Part shown: one piece after another, positions 12,801 through 24,800 of the stretch | Numbering within the stretch: the first letter of the stretch is position 1 | Layout: each line of letters starts with the position of its first letter | NCBI GenBank assembly: GCA_002633025.1 | Contig: NMRB01000354.1 | Span: forward strand, 218,488-282,487 | Direction: 5' to 3' | Origin: Notospermus geniculatus | Lineage: Eukaryota; Nemertea; Pilidiophora; Heteronemertea; Lineidae | Length of the DNA stretch: 64,000 bases | The notes under the pieces: model-generated | What the model was told of the DNA's origin: nothing | The model's database searches: none | Seen by the model: the letters and a program-made list of their open reading frames with translations, nothing else | Position numbers and translations under genes: made by a program

Positions 12801-15800
12801 ATGGCTTGTAGCTTCATGGCCATGCATGTTTCTTTCACACATAGTGCTTTCAGCAATCTTTGGCATGAATCTATGCAGACTGTCATTAGCACATGACTAA
12901 TGCCCCAGCTATAAGGGTATTTAGTATTGATTCTTTGAGGATGATTTCATCGTGGTTACCTCAGCACTGGACTCCAGGGTTGGTAAACTGGCATGATGAG
13001 CTTGCTTGTGCAGCTGAGCTTAGCAGCTATGGAAACTAATTCTATTTGCCTCTAATAAAAAATTATCATTAATGTGGTTTGGCGTTCTCTGCAAGGTGTT
13101 GTGGTGAATGTGATGAACGAGTGCAAGTGGAGGTCATGCAGTGTGTGTATATAAACAGTTTTGTTGGATGTTTTTCCAGCAGGCATTCCTGACACAACAT
13201 TCTTATGTGTAGCTGTCTGACCATCATATTTCATCATCTTTTGCCAATGTATGGATTGTATGTTGCTCTAAACCATTTTGAATTTTGTCAAGTTTGGCCG
13301 TCCGTGGTATTCTTCAAGCCTGGGTCATCATCTCATTGCAGACATGTAACTGTAATGGTCCCTACTTATCCATGCTTCATGCTCATTAATTGCCTTCAAT
13401 TGTTTTTCTGTGGTCTTTGAGCTTTTCCGATCAACTTCCACGCGATTTGAGTCTCAGACTTCCATCCATCTTGTGACCACCCTAAGTTGTCTGTGCTATA
13501 TGTGAATGTTCCTGTACATCTTCCACTCCTCTCAAACTGAGTCATCAGTTGTGCTAATTGCTCCTACTTTGAATTCTCTCAACTTCTCCACCACCTGTTT
13601 GATCTACTATCTCTCGAGTGCTCTTTTGCCTCATATCATCAGTAATCCTATAACTTCTAGCGCATTGCCTGAGCTCTCCAGCGAATGTTGTTGTTGCTCG
13701 TAGTGGGCACAGCCGGTTTCATCAACAGTCTCAGAACTCCCTCTCCAAATTATCGGGGATTCCCATATTCCCAGATGATGGATCCTGTGCCAACATTCTC
13801 GCTGCGGTTGAGTATAATAATCAATGAATTCCGAAGGTTGATCGGATGTTGAAAAATAGCATAATACGATGTTGCAATGAAAGACTGCTGTGGCGAAGAT
13901 GGAAAGCCGTTCTTATCGAGGTTCCCCTGAGCTTTTCATCGCTGCATCAATGCCTGCTTCCCCAGCTCAGACAAATGTGCCTCCTCACTCTTCTTGGGGC
14001 TGATCCAAGCAACTTCTCTGATCACCAGCTTTCACCAGCTTCCCCGATTTACGGTTGGAATTCTGTAAGAAGCAGAGACTGCTTATTTTCTTCCCATTAC
14101 TTCAAACCCATCAAGTCTTACTCATTTCCTTTCCAATTTTGCTACTTGTCTTTTTCTCCTTCGTCTATTGGGAAAAGATCCACTTCCAATAAGCAGACCA
14201 AATGACAGGATGAAAAACCTCAAATAAGGATTAGGTGAAGAAATTAGAAAATCTCACAGGATATCCATTCACTGTGTGTGTGGCCATATCCATTTCCCAA
14301 TAATCTGGGAAATAGTTTGTAAAACCTCCCTATGTTGCATTTTATCTAATTAAATGCGATGGATTTAACCTCAAGCCTTGTTAAAAATTTATGAAAGTTT
14401 ATTGCTCTGCAGCAGCGTTGTGAATGAGAGAGTAGTGGTGGCGTGATATCATTCGATATCAATTTTCAATGTCCAATGCATCTTTCAATTTGAATTTGCG
14501 CTGGTAATGACGGGAAATGTGGCAATATGACGTTGGGAAAATTATCAAAAATTCAACCGTATCATGCAAAAAGCTGTTCGTTTGCAGTTGACTTTCAGTA
14601 GGTTTACCATGCCGAGGCCAGGTACGCTTTACAGCAAAGTATTTTTACTTGCTTGGTTTTGAAACAAACACTTGTTGCAAAAATGCCAAAGTGACTAATG
14701 TACGTGCCTGTTACCGGTTAATTTCAGGTTCGGAAAGAAGTGGTGCATGTCAAAGAAGTAGCTTTTCAAATCATTCTTTGACATCTGTTAAAAAGTTGTT
14801 AAAAAAGTGATGTTGCTAAAGTTCTGAGTGAAGTTATGATGTCGCTGTATTAGAGACTGGCAAATGCGAAATGATATTTTATCGAATACGTGATAATGGG
14901 GACAGCGTCTCTGAGTTGAGTTGTTATTACTTTTCAACTTTTTGATTTCAATCATTTTTGACTTGAGTTCTCCCAGTCCCAATCAAATAATGATCAAGTG
15001 ACACTTTGGCGTGAAATGTCGCTTCGAATCCGGTATTCCCCTTTGTGTCACAAAACTCCCGACATTAAAGAAATTGAAATCTGAGACCGGAATTTATTGC
15101 TTGATTTAGATTGGATTTTAGATCTATCAATAATTCAAATGGACCTCATCCCCTCGGTAGAGCGATTTATTGCTCTCTCGTCAGTGTGAGAACGTCGATG
15201 CCATGGGGAGTTGACTTAGGGTGTAATATCCTCCCATGTGAAATGTACTACATTCCTAATCCCCTCATTGTGTGTGACAAATGGATTGGATTTGAATTGC
15301 AAATGCATGCAACTGTAAGATATGGGCATATCCTTTCTGGTGAAATAATCATCTCTTGGAATACATAGTGATATATGTATGTCTTCTTGAGAACGGAGAG
15401 AAAATTCTCCATCGTGAACAGCACTATCAGAAATGACAATGCCCATTAAGAAATAAGCTCCAATTCCATGTCTGATATATCTTGAGTGAAACTTGAGTCA
15501 AATTGAATAAAGTCTGTCCCGTCATATATGTGATGAAACATTGCTTTGAGTTACAATGTGGCTACCAATATACTCACACATTTCATTGCCAGGGCTTAGA
15601 AATGGCTGCAGGTGGACACCAAATAAAACTAGAGTCAGCCTCCTCCATACTCCCTCACTGTACTTGTTTAGGTGTCAAAATCAACTGATTCAGATGTAAT
15701 TCTTACCCTGGTGGTTAAAGAGGTGATGTGACAGAGCGGTTTTCCAATGTTTTAATTAATCCTAACCCGCTGCTCATTCCTTTGGCCTGAAAGCCTTCTA

Positions 15801-18800
15801 CGGTTCATTACATTAGAGAACATGACAGCTGATCCATCAATTCTGACTCAGGAAACCACCATCAGCCAAATATACCAAGTTTTACTTCCTATTTAATTCT
15901 AGTCAATGAAAGCTAGCTCAATTAAATTACGGTGCTATTATTCAATTATGACAGAACTTAGTGTTTTTCATCATTGTAATTGCTGCAGAGTTCTGGTAAA
16001 CGGATAATAAGCTTGATCTATATTGAAGTTGGGGCTCAGTGAGACATGGACAATTCAGTTTCAGACCGAGGATTGCCTGATGAGCTTATTTGAAGATTTG
16101 CTTGCACATAGTGGAACAAATCAGCATGGATTGTTGATATACCATAAGCATGATAAGATGTAATGGGCTTCTTTTTGATTTCACCTTCTTCAGTTACAAT
16201 AGGACTTGTTAGCTCAACTCATCCCTTGTTGATTGAGTCTTATAATGCTGGAGTACATGTATTATTTGACTGGATCATGAAGACCAGATCTGTGTTCGCT
16301 TTTGCAAGTGACTAAATCATGGAGGAATCTGTATGGGCTTAACTTTCACCACAAAGTCGAGCAAATTTGATGACTTGACCCAAAAACGTTACCAAAATCA
16401 CCAAACTACATCAGTACTGTTTTGGTTTAGTTTCCAACAACTTTTTTCAATGAATTTCCATACTGGACCCCACTTCACGGAACCATGTTCTTTGTTTATC
16501 TGATGAAGGGTACAATGGCAATATTTTCAGAGGTACTTCCTTCCTAACTACTATCTGAATGAACGTGTTCCTACCAAACATGTTTACTAGAACATTCTTG
16601 TTCTACTTGCCACTTGTATGTTACTTCCTTCAGCAACACAGGTATCTGTGATATCAACCACTGTTGGCACATCTTCCTTCATTGTCAAAAAAAGTTACCA
16701 CAGCAGTGCTAAGAAAAGCCACAGGTATTTATATCAGTTGGATGAGTCAACATTAGACATCTAGAGGAAATATCATGTGCATCCAGCCATGATCCATCCT
16801 CTGTGGCTTCATGACTTTGTTGTGCAGCTTAGTCATGACTTGTTGCTCGGCCAGATGAGGATGGGGGGATGTTTCTTCAGATCATTTCCCTGAGTTTACT
16901 TGGGTGGGAAACTTGCTCCACTTTTCTTTGCCACTCATCAGTCATATCGCATCACAGAGACAATAGGAGCAGTCAGCCACGCATTGCCAAAAGATGGCAG
17001 CAAAGTTCAAGCGGGCCAATACACAGGAAAATCCACGTGACTGGTGCTTGATCAAGAATGATGGGGCCGCTGTATGCATTGAATTGGGCCATAGTGACAC
17101 CTATTGGTCAACTCACTGACAGCTCCTATTGTCATTGATGAGATGAGGGTATTTTGGCAACAAGTGTAGGCGCCACTCCACTTGAGAGTTCTCTTGGCTC
17201 TCAACTCAGCTGTAAAAAACTACAGAAAGTCATTTGTATTGGCATAAGTCTCTTTTCCTCTCAAATTTCTTTCTTTTTCAGAGAGGACCAAAGGATCACA
17301 TTCTTTCTACTAATGAAATTTGTCTTTGACTTTGTCTTTGCAGGACAGTAGAGCTAGTTATGACGTAAATAGTAATGATTATGACCCACAGCCTAGATAT
17401 GACTATTCAAATGAAAATAGGTAAGTCGTCAGAATTGGAATCAGTTCTGATACCATCTTGACATTGAGTTCAGTAACACAAATGTTAGCTAGTTAGAAAC
17501 CCACCAGGAGCAGTGTCCTTGTGACAGTACATTTCACTTGCTTTATTTGTCTTCAGTGTTGACAGTAGCAATAGCATTCACAAGAACTGCTCTTGTATCT
17601 TACGACTTGAATTGCGTTGGAAAAGATTGCGAATTTCTCACATTTCCCTGAATGAGGCACATTGTGAAAGCTCTCAGTGACAAAGAATTGGAGTGTTGTT
17701 CTTAGCAAGTGATAGATTTGCCAAGTGATGCGATTCCTTGTGAAGACTTCTGTATCCTCCAGCAGTACAAGACATCTTCCTTGTTTTCATTCCTGAGAGC
17801 ACTGTCTCAACTTCAGTTACTCTCAGCTAATAAAAAGCAAATACTGTCAGGCAGCTCGGCTAACACTAACAGAATTGCTTGAAAACTTATTGGATTCCAC
17901 TTCACATGTGTCTCGGTTTTGACTGTAATCCTGTGTCACATGGAAGTGCATGGATGGACCTGGCCAAGTATTGGATGGCAAGCTCTTGACGTTCTCTTCC
18001 ACGTCTGGTGATGAGCTGCTAAATGTTGTTTTTGTGCAAGGCTGCAACTGGCAATAGCTCTTGGAGTATCATGTTGGATTAACAAAAGGTCCCCGTCAAA
18101 GAAATCATGGGGCTTCCTAAAGCAGGGTTCATTGGCACACGGATCTGGTCCGTTTCCAGTCCGTTTGCCACAAGTTTTCCGGATATGGCAATGCAAAAGT
18201 CAACTTGATCGATTTTTTACGGACCTGAATCGGACAAAATCCGTACGGCAGTTAACCCTGCGCAACTCTTTTCTTCATTTCAAACCTTGTTCCCCTTGTC
18301 TAACAAGACTTGGTTCATGTGGGTCTATTTCACTAAACCCCATTCAAATGGCAGGAATGTCTCATGTTAAAACTTACGTTGCCCATTGGCCAAGCACCAG
18401 AGCTTGACTGCATCTGTAAGTTGCACAGTCAGTGACAGTACTTCAATGGGGTGTTTCACTTTCATCTTGCTTCTGGGAAAAGGTGACTGGAAAAACTCTA
18501 TATGACTGAGAGGTCCACTCCTATGATTACAAATGCCTGACAGATTACACTTGGATCATCTCAAAGAATCTGCTACACTGCCGAACTAGTAAGCAGATAG
18601 CCCACTGACACTGTGACGTAGGATGGACGACTGGCAGGTGTGGAAATGGTGAATTCCATGTAAATATTGCGCCCCCCGTCTCATGCTTAGGCCTGCCTTT
18701 TATGATCGCTGACCCCAACCGTCATGCACATGGCTTTAATATGTCATGTGTTAATTGGTCCTGTTTGGTACACACACACTGCTGACTCGCCTTTGTTTGA

Positions 18801-21800
18801 TAATCAGACCACTAATAAGGTTGCCGGTGGTCGTGTTACCGAGGTGCTAATTGCCACTTGGGACAGCCAAAGCTGTGGTCGCGGTCTGGATAGCGGGGTG
18901 GTCGCGTTAGTGAAACTCTCCAAAGGGAAATAAAGAGAAAAACAATCGGGACAATTGAAAACTGGTCGTCTTTCCGGGGTGGTCGCGTTACAGGGGTGGT
19001 CGTCGACCGGGGTTCCACTGTATATGATTTATATCTTAAGATATTGCCCATAAATAATGGAAAGATCATTTCTCTGTTGTGAGCATTGTTGTCTGACTCT
19101 TATGAATAATGCAATGTAATGGGTGATACTATTATTTTCTCGGCTGCGACACGAAAGTTTACTCTCGTCTATAAGATTTGTGTGAATATCCATCCATGGC
19201 CTTAGGCTCTGGGGCAGACAAAATATCATGTGGTTTACACTCATAATCTGATACTTTGTCAAAAAACATCTTCCTCTTTCATTTCACATGAATGGTGTGT
19301 ACCAAGTAAATTGAGAGTGGTGTACCCCAAGGGATTGAGAGGCCAATCTCTTCACATCAATGATCAGCATGATCCTGTGATTCCCTCAGGAGTGTAATTC
19401 GTAAAAAAAAGTGGAGATTTGGCATGCTCGTGAAGGGATTCAATGATCACCAGTTTGCCATGTATTGTTTTCACCCGTTACCAAAAATAGATAATATCTA
19501 TTTTTGCCGTTACCCAGCACCCGTTGGCTGATTTCTTGTAGTTTTGGATGATCAGATTCTGTGATATTACAACTCTTATCACAATATTTATTTTGCAGGC
19601 ATGGGACAAGATGTGCAGGAGAAGTGGCAGCAGAAGCTAACAATAATGTATGTAGTGTAGGAGTGGCCTTTGATGCAAGAATAGGAGGTAAGCGGTGGGT
19701 TATTTCCCTAACAACTGTAATGACTTCCTCTAGTCCATGTAATGGAGTGGAGCATGCATGGACATGCATACTGAATGAAGAGAACATGCACCACTCCGGT
19801 TCAGATCACTGAGGTCTGATGTACTGGTATGCAAGAGTTTGTACTTCCAAAATTATGAATGGATGGCAGCCAACATGGCACATGCGTCTGTTTCTTTTCT
19901 GTTTTCATTATACATGAACAGTACAGGTCACAATTGACATCCATACTGCTTCGCGTAAGTTACTCGGCTTTGGTTTCGCGTAACTCACTGTGTAACTCGC
20001 CTCGTAAATCAACTGCGTAGCTAGCGAAATTCACATAACTCACCGCGTAACTCACCACGTAAGTTATGCGTAACATAGCTCGTGAGTTGTTGCGTAAGTT
20101 ACGAGTGGCTTACGCGTAACTTGTGCGAATTTAGGGATGTCAATTGTGACCTGTACTGTAGGCCTGTTTACTCACTCCAAAAAGATCAGTATGAAAGGCT
20201 GATTAAACACTGTGATATGATTTAAGAGAAAGATCTGATAATAATTGAGACCTGTAAAAAACTGATTGTTGTGAATGTTGAGTGGGTCTGACTGGTGGTG
20301 CCATCTGGATACTATATAATATACTAAACTATAGTTCAGGGGCTTGTGGATGGCTTTCAGTAGACCCATTTCCTGCGAATCACGAGAAGTTAGTAAGCAT
20401 GAGGAACATCCTGAGTTAATCGTTGGTTCTTTGCACTCATTCCCTGTTGACCATATATGGTTTTTGCGGGACTGGGTCACATATATGTGACCCAGTCCCA
20501 CAAAACGGGACTGGGTCACATATATATGTGACCCAGTCCCGCAAAACCCAGCCAAAGTCGCTGAACACCACAGGGTTGATAAGTTGTAGGGAGTGCCATC
20601 ACAATGAAAAAATGACGGTCTGTTAGTGGCAATTATCGATTGTGCAACAAAGTGCAGATCAAGGCCTATATCACTCCTCAGCGACTTTGGCCGGGTTTTC
20701 ACAGATTGGGTCACATATGGTGATGAAGGGCGCGAGTGCTGAGAACGACTCATTACCTCTGGATGATGAGAAAGGGTCGCCTGGGGACTGTGACGATACC
20801 TAAACCTCCCTTTCATTGCTGTCCTATATGATTTAACAATCTATTTCCAGGTGTGCGGATGCTGGATGGTGACGTGACTGATTCAGTAGAAGCAAAATCC
20901 CTGAGTCTTAATCCTCAGCATATACAGATCTACAGTGCCAGCTGGGGGCCTGATGATGATGGCCGCACTGTAGATGGACCGGCGTATTTAGCCAGCAAAG
21001 CTTTTTTTAATGGGGTTCACACGGTACGACCCAGAGTATATCATGTGTTTTATAGAGTGACATGTCATGGTAGCACAGTGTCAAATTGCTTCATATCATT
21101 ACCCCAGTCTCTCCAGAAAACTTACGGGGAATTCAGAGAGCAGCTCTTTCAGTATATCACCTGATCCTTTCAAACCAGATGTGATGTTGCTGCAGGCCTA
21201 AGACGGTTTCACAAAGTGACATCAAGTCTTCTATGAATGAAGTTCTTTTGCTGCTCGAGGAAAAAAGTGATGGAATCGTTTCGGATAGAACATCACGAGG
21301 AATAGTTGTTGAAATATCAAGGCCTTGATCACTTTGCCTTCAGACCATGCTCCTTTGGTGGTTCAAAATGAGTTATTGAAAAGTGTGTTTTCTTTCATTC
21401 CAGGGTCGTGGAGGTCTGGGTTCTATATTTATCTGGGCCTCTGGTAATGGAGGCCGAGATGGCGATAGCTGTAACTGTGATGGCTACACTAACAGTATTT
21501 ATACGCTCTCAATAAGCAGCGCCACAGAGCATGGCAACATTCCCTGGTATTCTGAAGCTTGCTCATCCACACTTGCTACAACATACAGCAGTGGATCTGG
21601 TGGAGAAAAACAAATTGTAAGAATGAGGAGTTTTAGTTCTGTTCTGTAGTCATAGATGGCACTGCAGTGCTAGGGTACTTGAATAGCAACAGGCTATGGC
21701 TGTGGCTGTCAGTTGGGTACAGAGCTTGGCATAGGCAGTGGAAGAGAAGGAGTTGAGACTATACCAATGTGTACATCGTTTACCATATTCAACTGTTTGT

Positions 21801-24800
21801 CTTGTCTGGGATGCTCTAGCATTTTCGTCCCTTTCAGATCACAACTGATCTTCGGAAAGGTTGTACAGAGACACACACAGGGACATCAGCCAGTGCCCCT
21901 TTAGCTGCTGGTATCTGTGCTCTTGCCTTACAAGCCAAGTAAGTGACTGCATGTCTCGACCTTCATTGTTCATCTTTGACTGATGCTGCGTCAACAGAAT
22001 GGTGCTGTCTCTAGCAAATGATATCTACATGTATTGTTTCATGTACCGGTATAGTACGGTGTCTTACTTCCTTCTTTTTCCAGTCCCCGATTAACGTGGA
22101 GGGATATGCAGCATATCGTTGTGAGGACGGCCAATCCCAAAGGTCTCCAAGCTAGTGACTGGGTCACGAATGCAGTCGGAAGAAAAGGTAGATTGTGTGA
22201 CTGCAAGACAATTTTGTGTGACAGTGAGCAATGGTTGAAACACTCTGAGGTCAGGTCTTCAAACTTATTAAGACTCATTCGGTCTACCTTATTATTGTGT
22301 CGTCTGATGCTGTTGTTTCCAAGCAGCAACTGGTCAAAACGGTGCTTAAATAGCGGGTGACATTTGAGTACCACCGTGACCTAATCTTTATCTGTTTCTT
22401 CTCAACAGTCAGCCATTCATTTGGCTACGGTGTGCTGGATGCGTCTGCCATGGTCGACCTGGCCTTGAATTGGACGACAGTGCCACCACAACATGCTTGT
22501 ACAATCCACGGGAGAGACACCAACAAGTAAGTGTGTTTACTCAGGAGGCACATTATATGACTTCTATTTAGATGAAGTGTCGAAGGTCTTGCTGTGACTG
22601 AAGTTTCATGTAATGGTCTTTGTTAGATACCGTACCTGCTAACTCACTTGTGTCCCCTTCAGGCTTGTTCCCGTCAGCTCAAAAATTCAACTCAAATTGG
22701 ACTCACACGGTTGTCGAGGCACGCGTGACCATGTGATGTACCTGGAGCATGTCCAGGCGATAATCACATTGACAGCCAATCAGAGAGGAGAGGTGGAAGT
22801 CTTCCTGACGTCGCCGATGGGAACCAGGTCGACACTTTTGGCACTCCGACCACGAGACACATCAAAAGATGGCTTCACTCGCTGGGCGTTTATGACGACA
22901 CATAGCTGGGGTGAATTGTCCTATGGTACCTGGGTGCTGGAGGTATCAAATGGTGACAGTGCATGTGAGTATTGAGTGGTCAGATCACTTAATTGCAAAG
23001 TAAATTGTTTAATGCAGTAACAACCTGGTTGCTTTTAATCACTAACGCCCTCCTGTAATATGGTTCTTAATCTGGTATTAAATTGCTGTGATGATTCTTG
23101 CCCATGTACAATCTAACTTGATTCATCTGTCATTTCATTTCTGAAATCATTGTGGTGGGGTTCTGTTCATCAGTGAGTTTGTTCAGCTAAAGTGGTTGAT
23201 ATTGCTATGGAACACAAGAATGGACTTGATGTATTCTTGTGAAAGCACATCCTTGGATTGTTGTCTGATGACCTGATTTTTAAAAAGTATCATTTAAAAC
23301 GAAGGAGGAGATCCATGGCTTCTCGTCTCAGAAATTTGTATAAAGTCTTAAGGAGGCGGTGACAGACTGGCGCATAAGCAACGCGTCGGGAAATCGTTCA
23401 ACCAATCGGGGAAGCAGCAACATGGACTGAAACACCTACCGAAGAATCCGATTGGTGGAATGCCTGCAGGACGCGCCACGTACGCGCCAGTCTGTCACTG
23501 CCTTTAGAAGGCATAAGGGTGTAATAAAAGTTCTGTACATAGATATGTACATGTAATGAATCAAGTTTAGAATAGAATCGCTTGTCAAACTCACCCAACA
23601 CAAAGCCTGGAATGTCAAAGTTGTCTACAGCTTCTCCACCTATTTGTACAGGAAGCACTCTCTGTGCCTTCGTAAAGCTGGCCCTTCTCAGGAACACTAT
23701 TGCAGACACTTGCAACAGAAATTGACTTCACAGTCAAAGAATACAACACAAAAGAACTATTTTGTGCTTCACACAACACTTGCCAGGAATTTCTCTCAGT
23801 GATCAGTACTGGTGGTCTTTTGTTGAGGTTAACGTATGGTGTCCTGCCCAAGGTGGCTCTCTATGGGCAGTCATCAAGGCATAAGCCGTGAAGAAACCAA
23901 CAAAGGTGAATTGCCCATTGAGAGCCAACTTGCACGAGGAAACTCTCATTTGGAAGAGTGCCTTTACACTGGGCTTCATGAGGTTGTGGTACACTGATGT
24001 CTTTTGTTGCGAAGTTGGTGTATTATTGGGAAATGGTCCTTGGTTGAGGATATAACTTGGTGTTGGGTCCTGGTAAACAAATCCTTCCTTCAGAGGGTGA
24101 TGGATTAGACAAGTTGCTGATGTATACTGGTGCCTACAACTTCACGCTGTACTCTGATTGATCTGGGATTGTCATCAGGAAAAATTACATTAATTAGTCC
24201 GTTAATCCAATACTGACCTCTTCTTGGTGTGGAGAGTAATTTTAAAATAAGTTACAAAATGCATGCTGAAGGTTGACAGATGTGGAGTTAACTTGGTTGC
24301 CTATATTGGTGAATGTGTTTATCAGTTTCAGAAAATGCTGTCATTGAAACTTTTAAGACAGGAAATGATTGTGATTAGTTTAGCTTCATTGTATCTTCCA
24401 GTACTAGTAGTTGGTACATCATTGAGCTAAGTTGCTTGCAGAATTAACTAATTTTCCCTGCTATTGAATTCTAACGGCATCAGTCTAGTCTTGACTAGTC
24501 AACTGAAGCCCTCAGCCCTAGAACATAATCAGCATGCTCTGCTTTTGTTAAAAGATGTCGCCTTGGTTACAAATACTCTGAATATTTTGTTCTCTTATTT
24601 CCTATTCTCTCATACATATTGGTCATTGGATAGCTATGCTTATCTTTATACCCCTTCCTATTTTTTCAGTCCGGACAGCTAAATTACGGGAGTGGAGCTT
24701 AGTGCTTTACGGGACAGCAATGCACCCCTCCACTGTTCAACCTGCTGCAACTACATTAAAACCCACTGAAAGTCCACCTGTCACTTCACCTCATAAGAAT

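Larger units (their letters stand above)
3842..17343 (+). other. 13.5-kb intron of the convertase gene
   Basis: This very long intron lies between the catalytic-Asp exon and the DPQPRY exon. Inside it I see a perfect palindrome at 4900-4935, a GGATCC-family element at 6104-6325, a hairpin at 8524-8590, an inverted-repeat element at 10876-11087 with a GAAAAT microsatellite, and a half copy of family B near 17165. No other gene was recognised. Confidence 0.8.

Noticed and set aside
20172-20816. 214-codon minus-strand open frame
   Set aside because: It runs over the palindrome cluster; its repeated YVTQS peptides are translations of the GGGACTGGGTCACATAT repeat.
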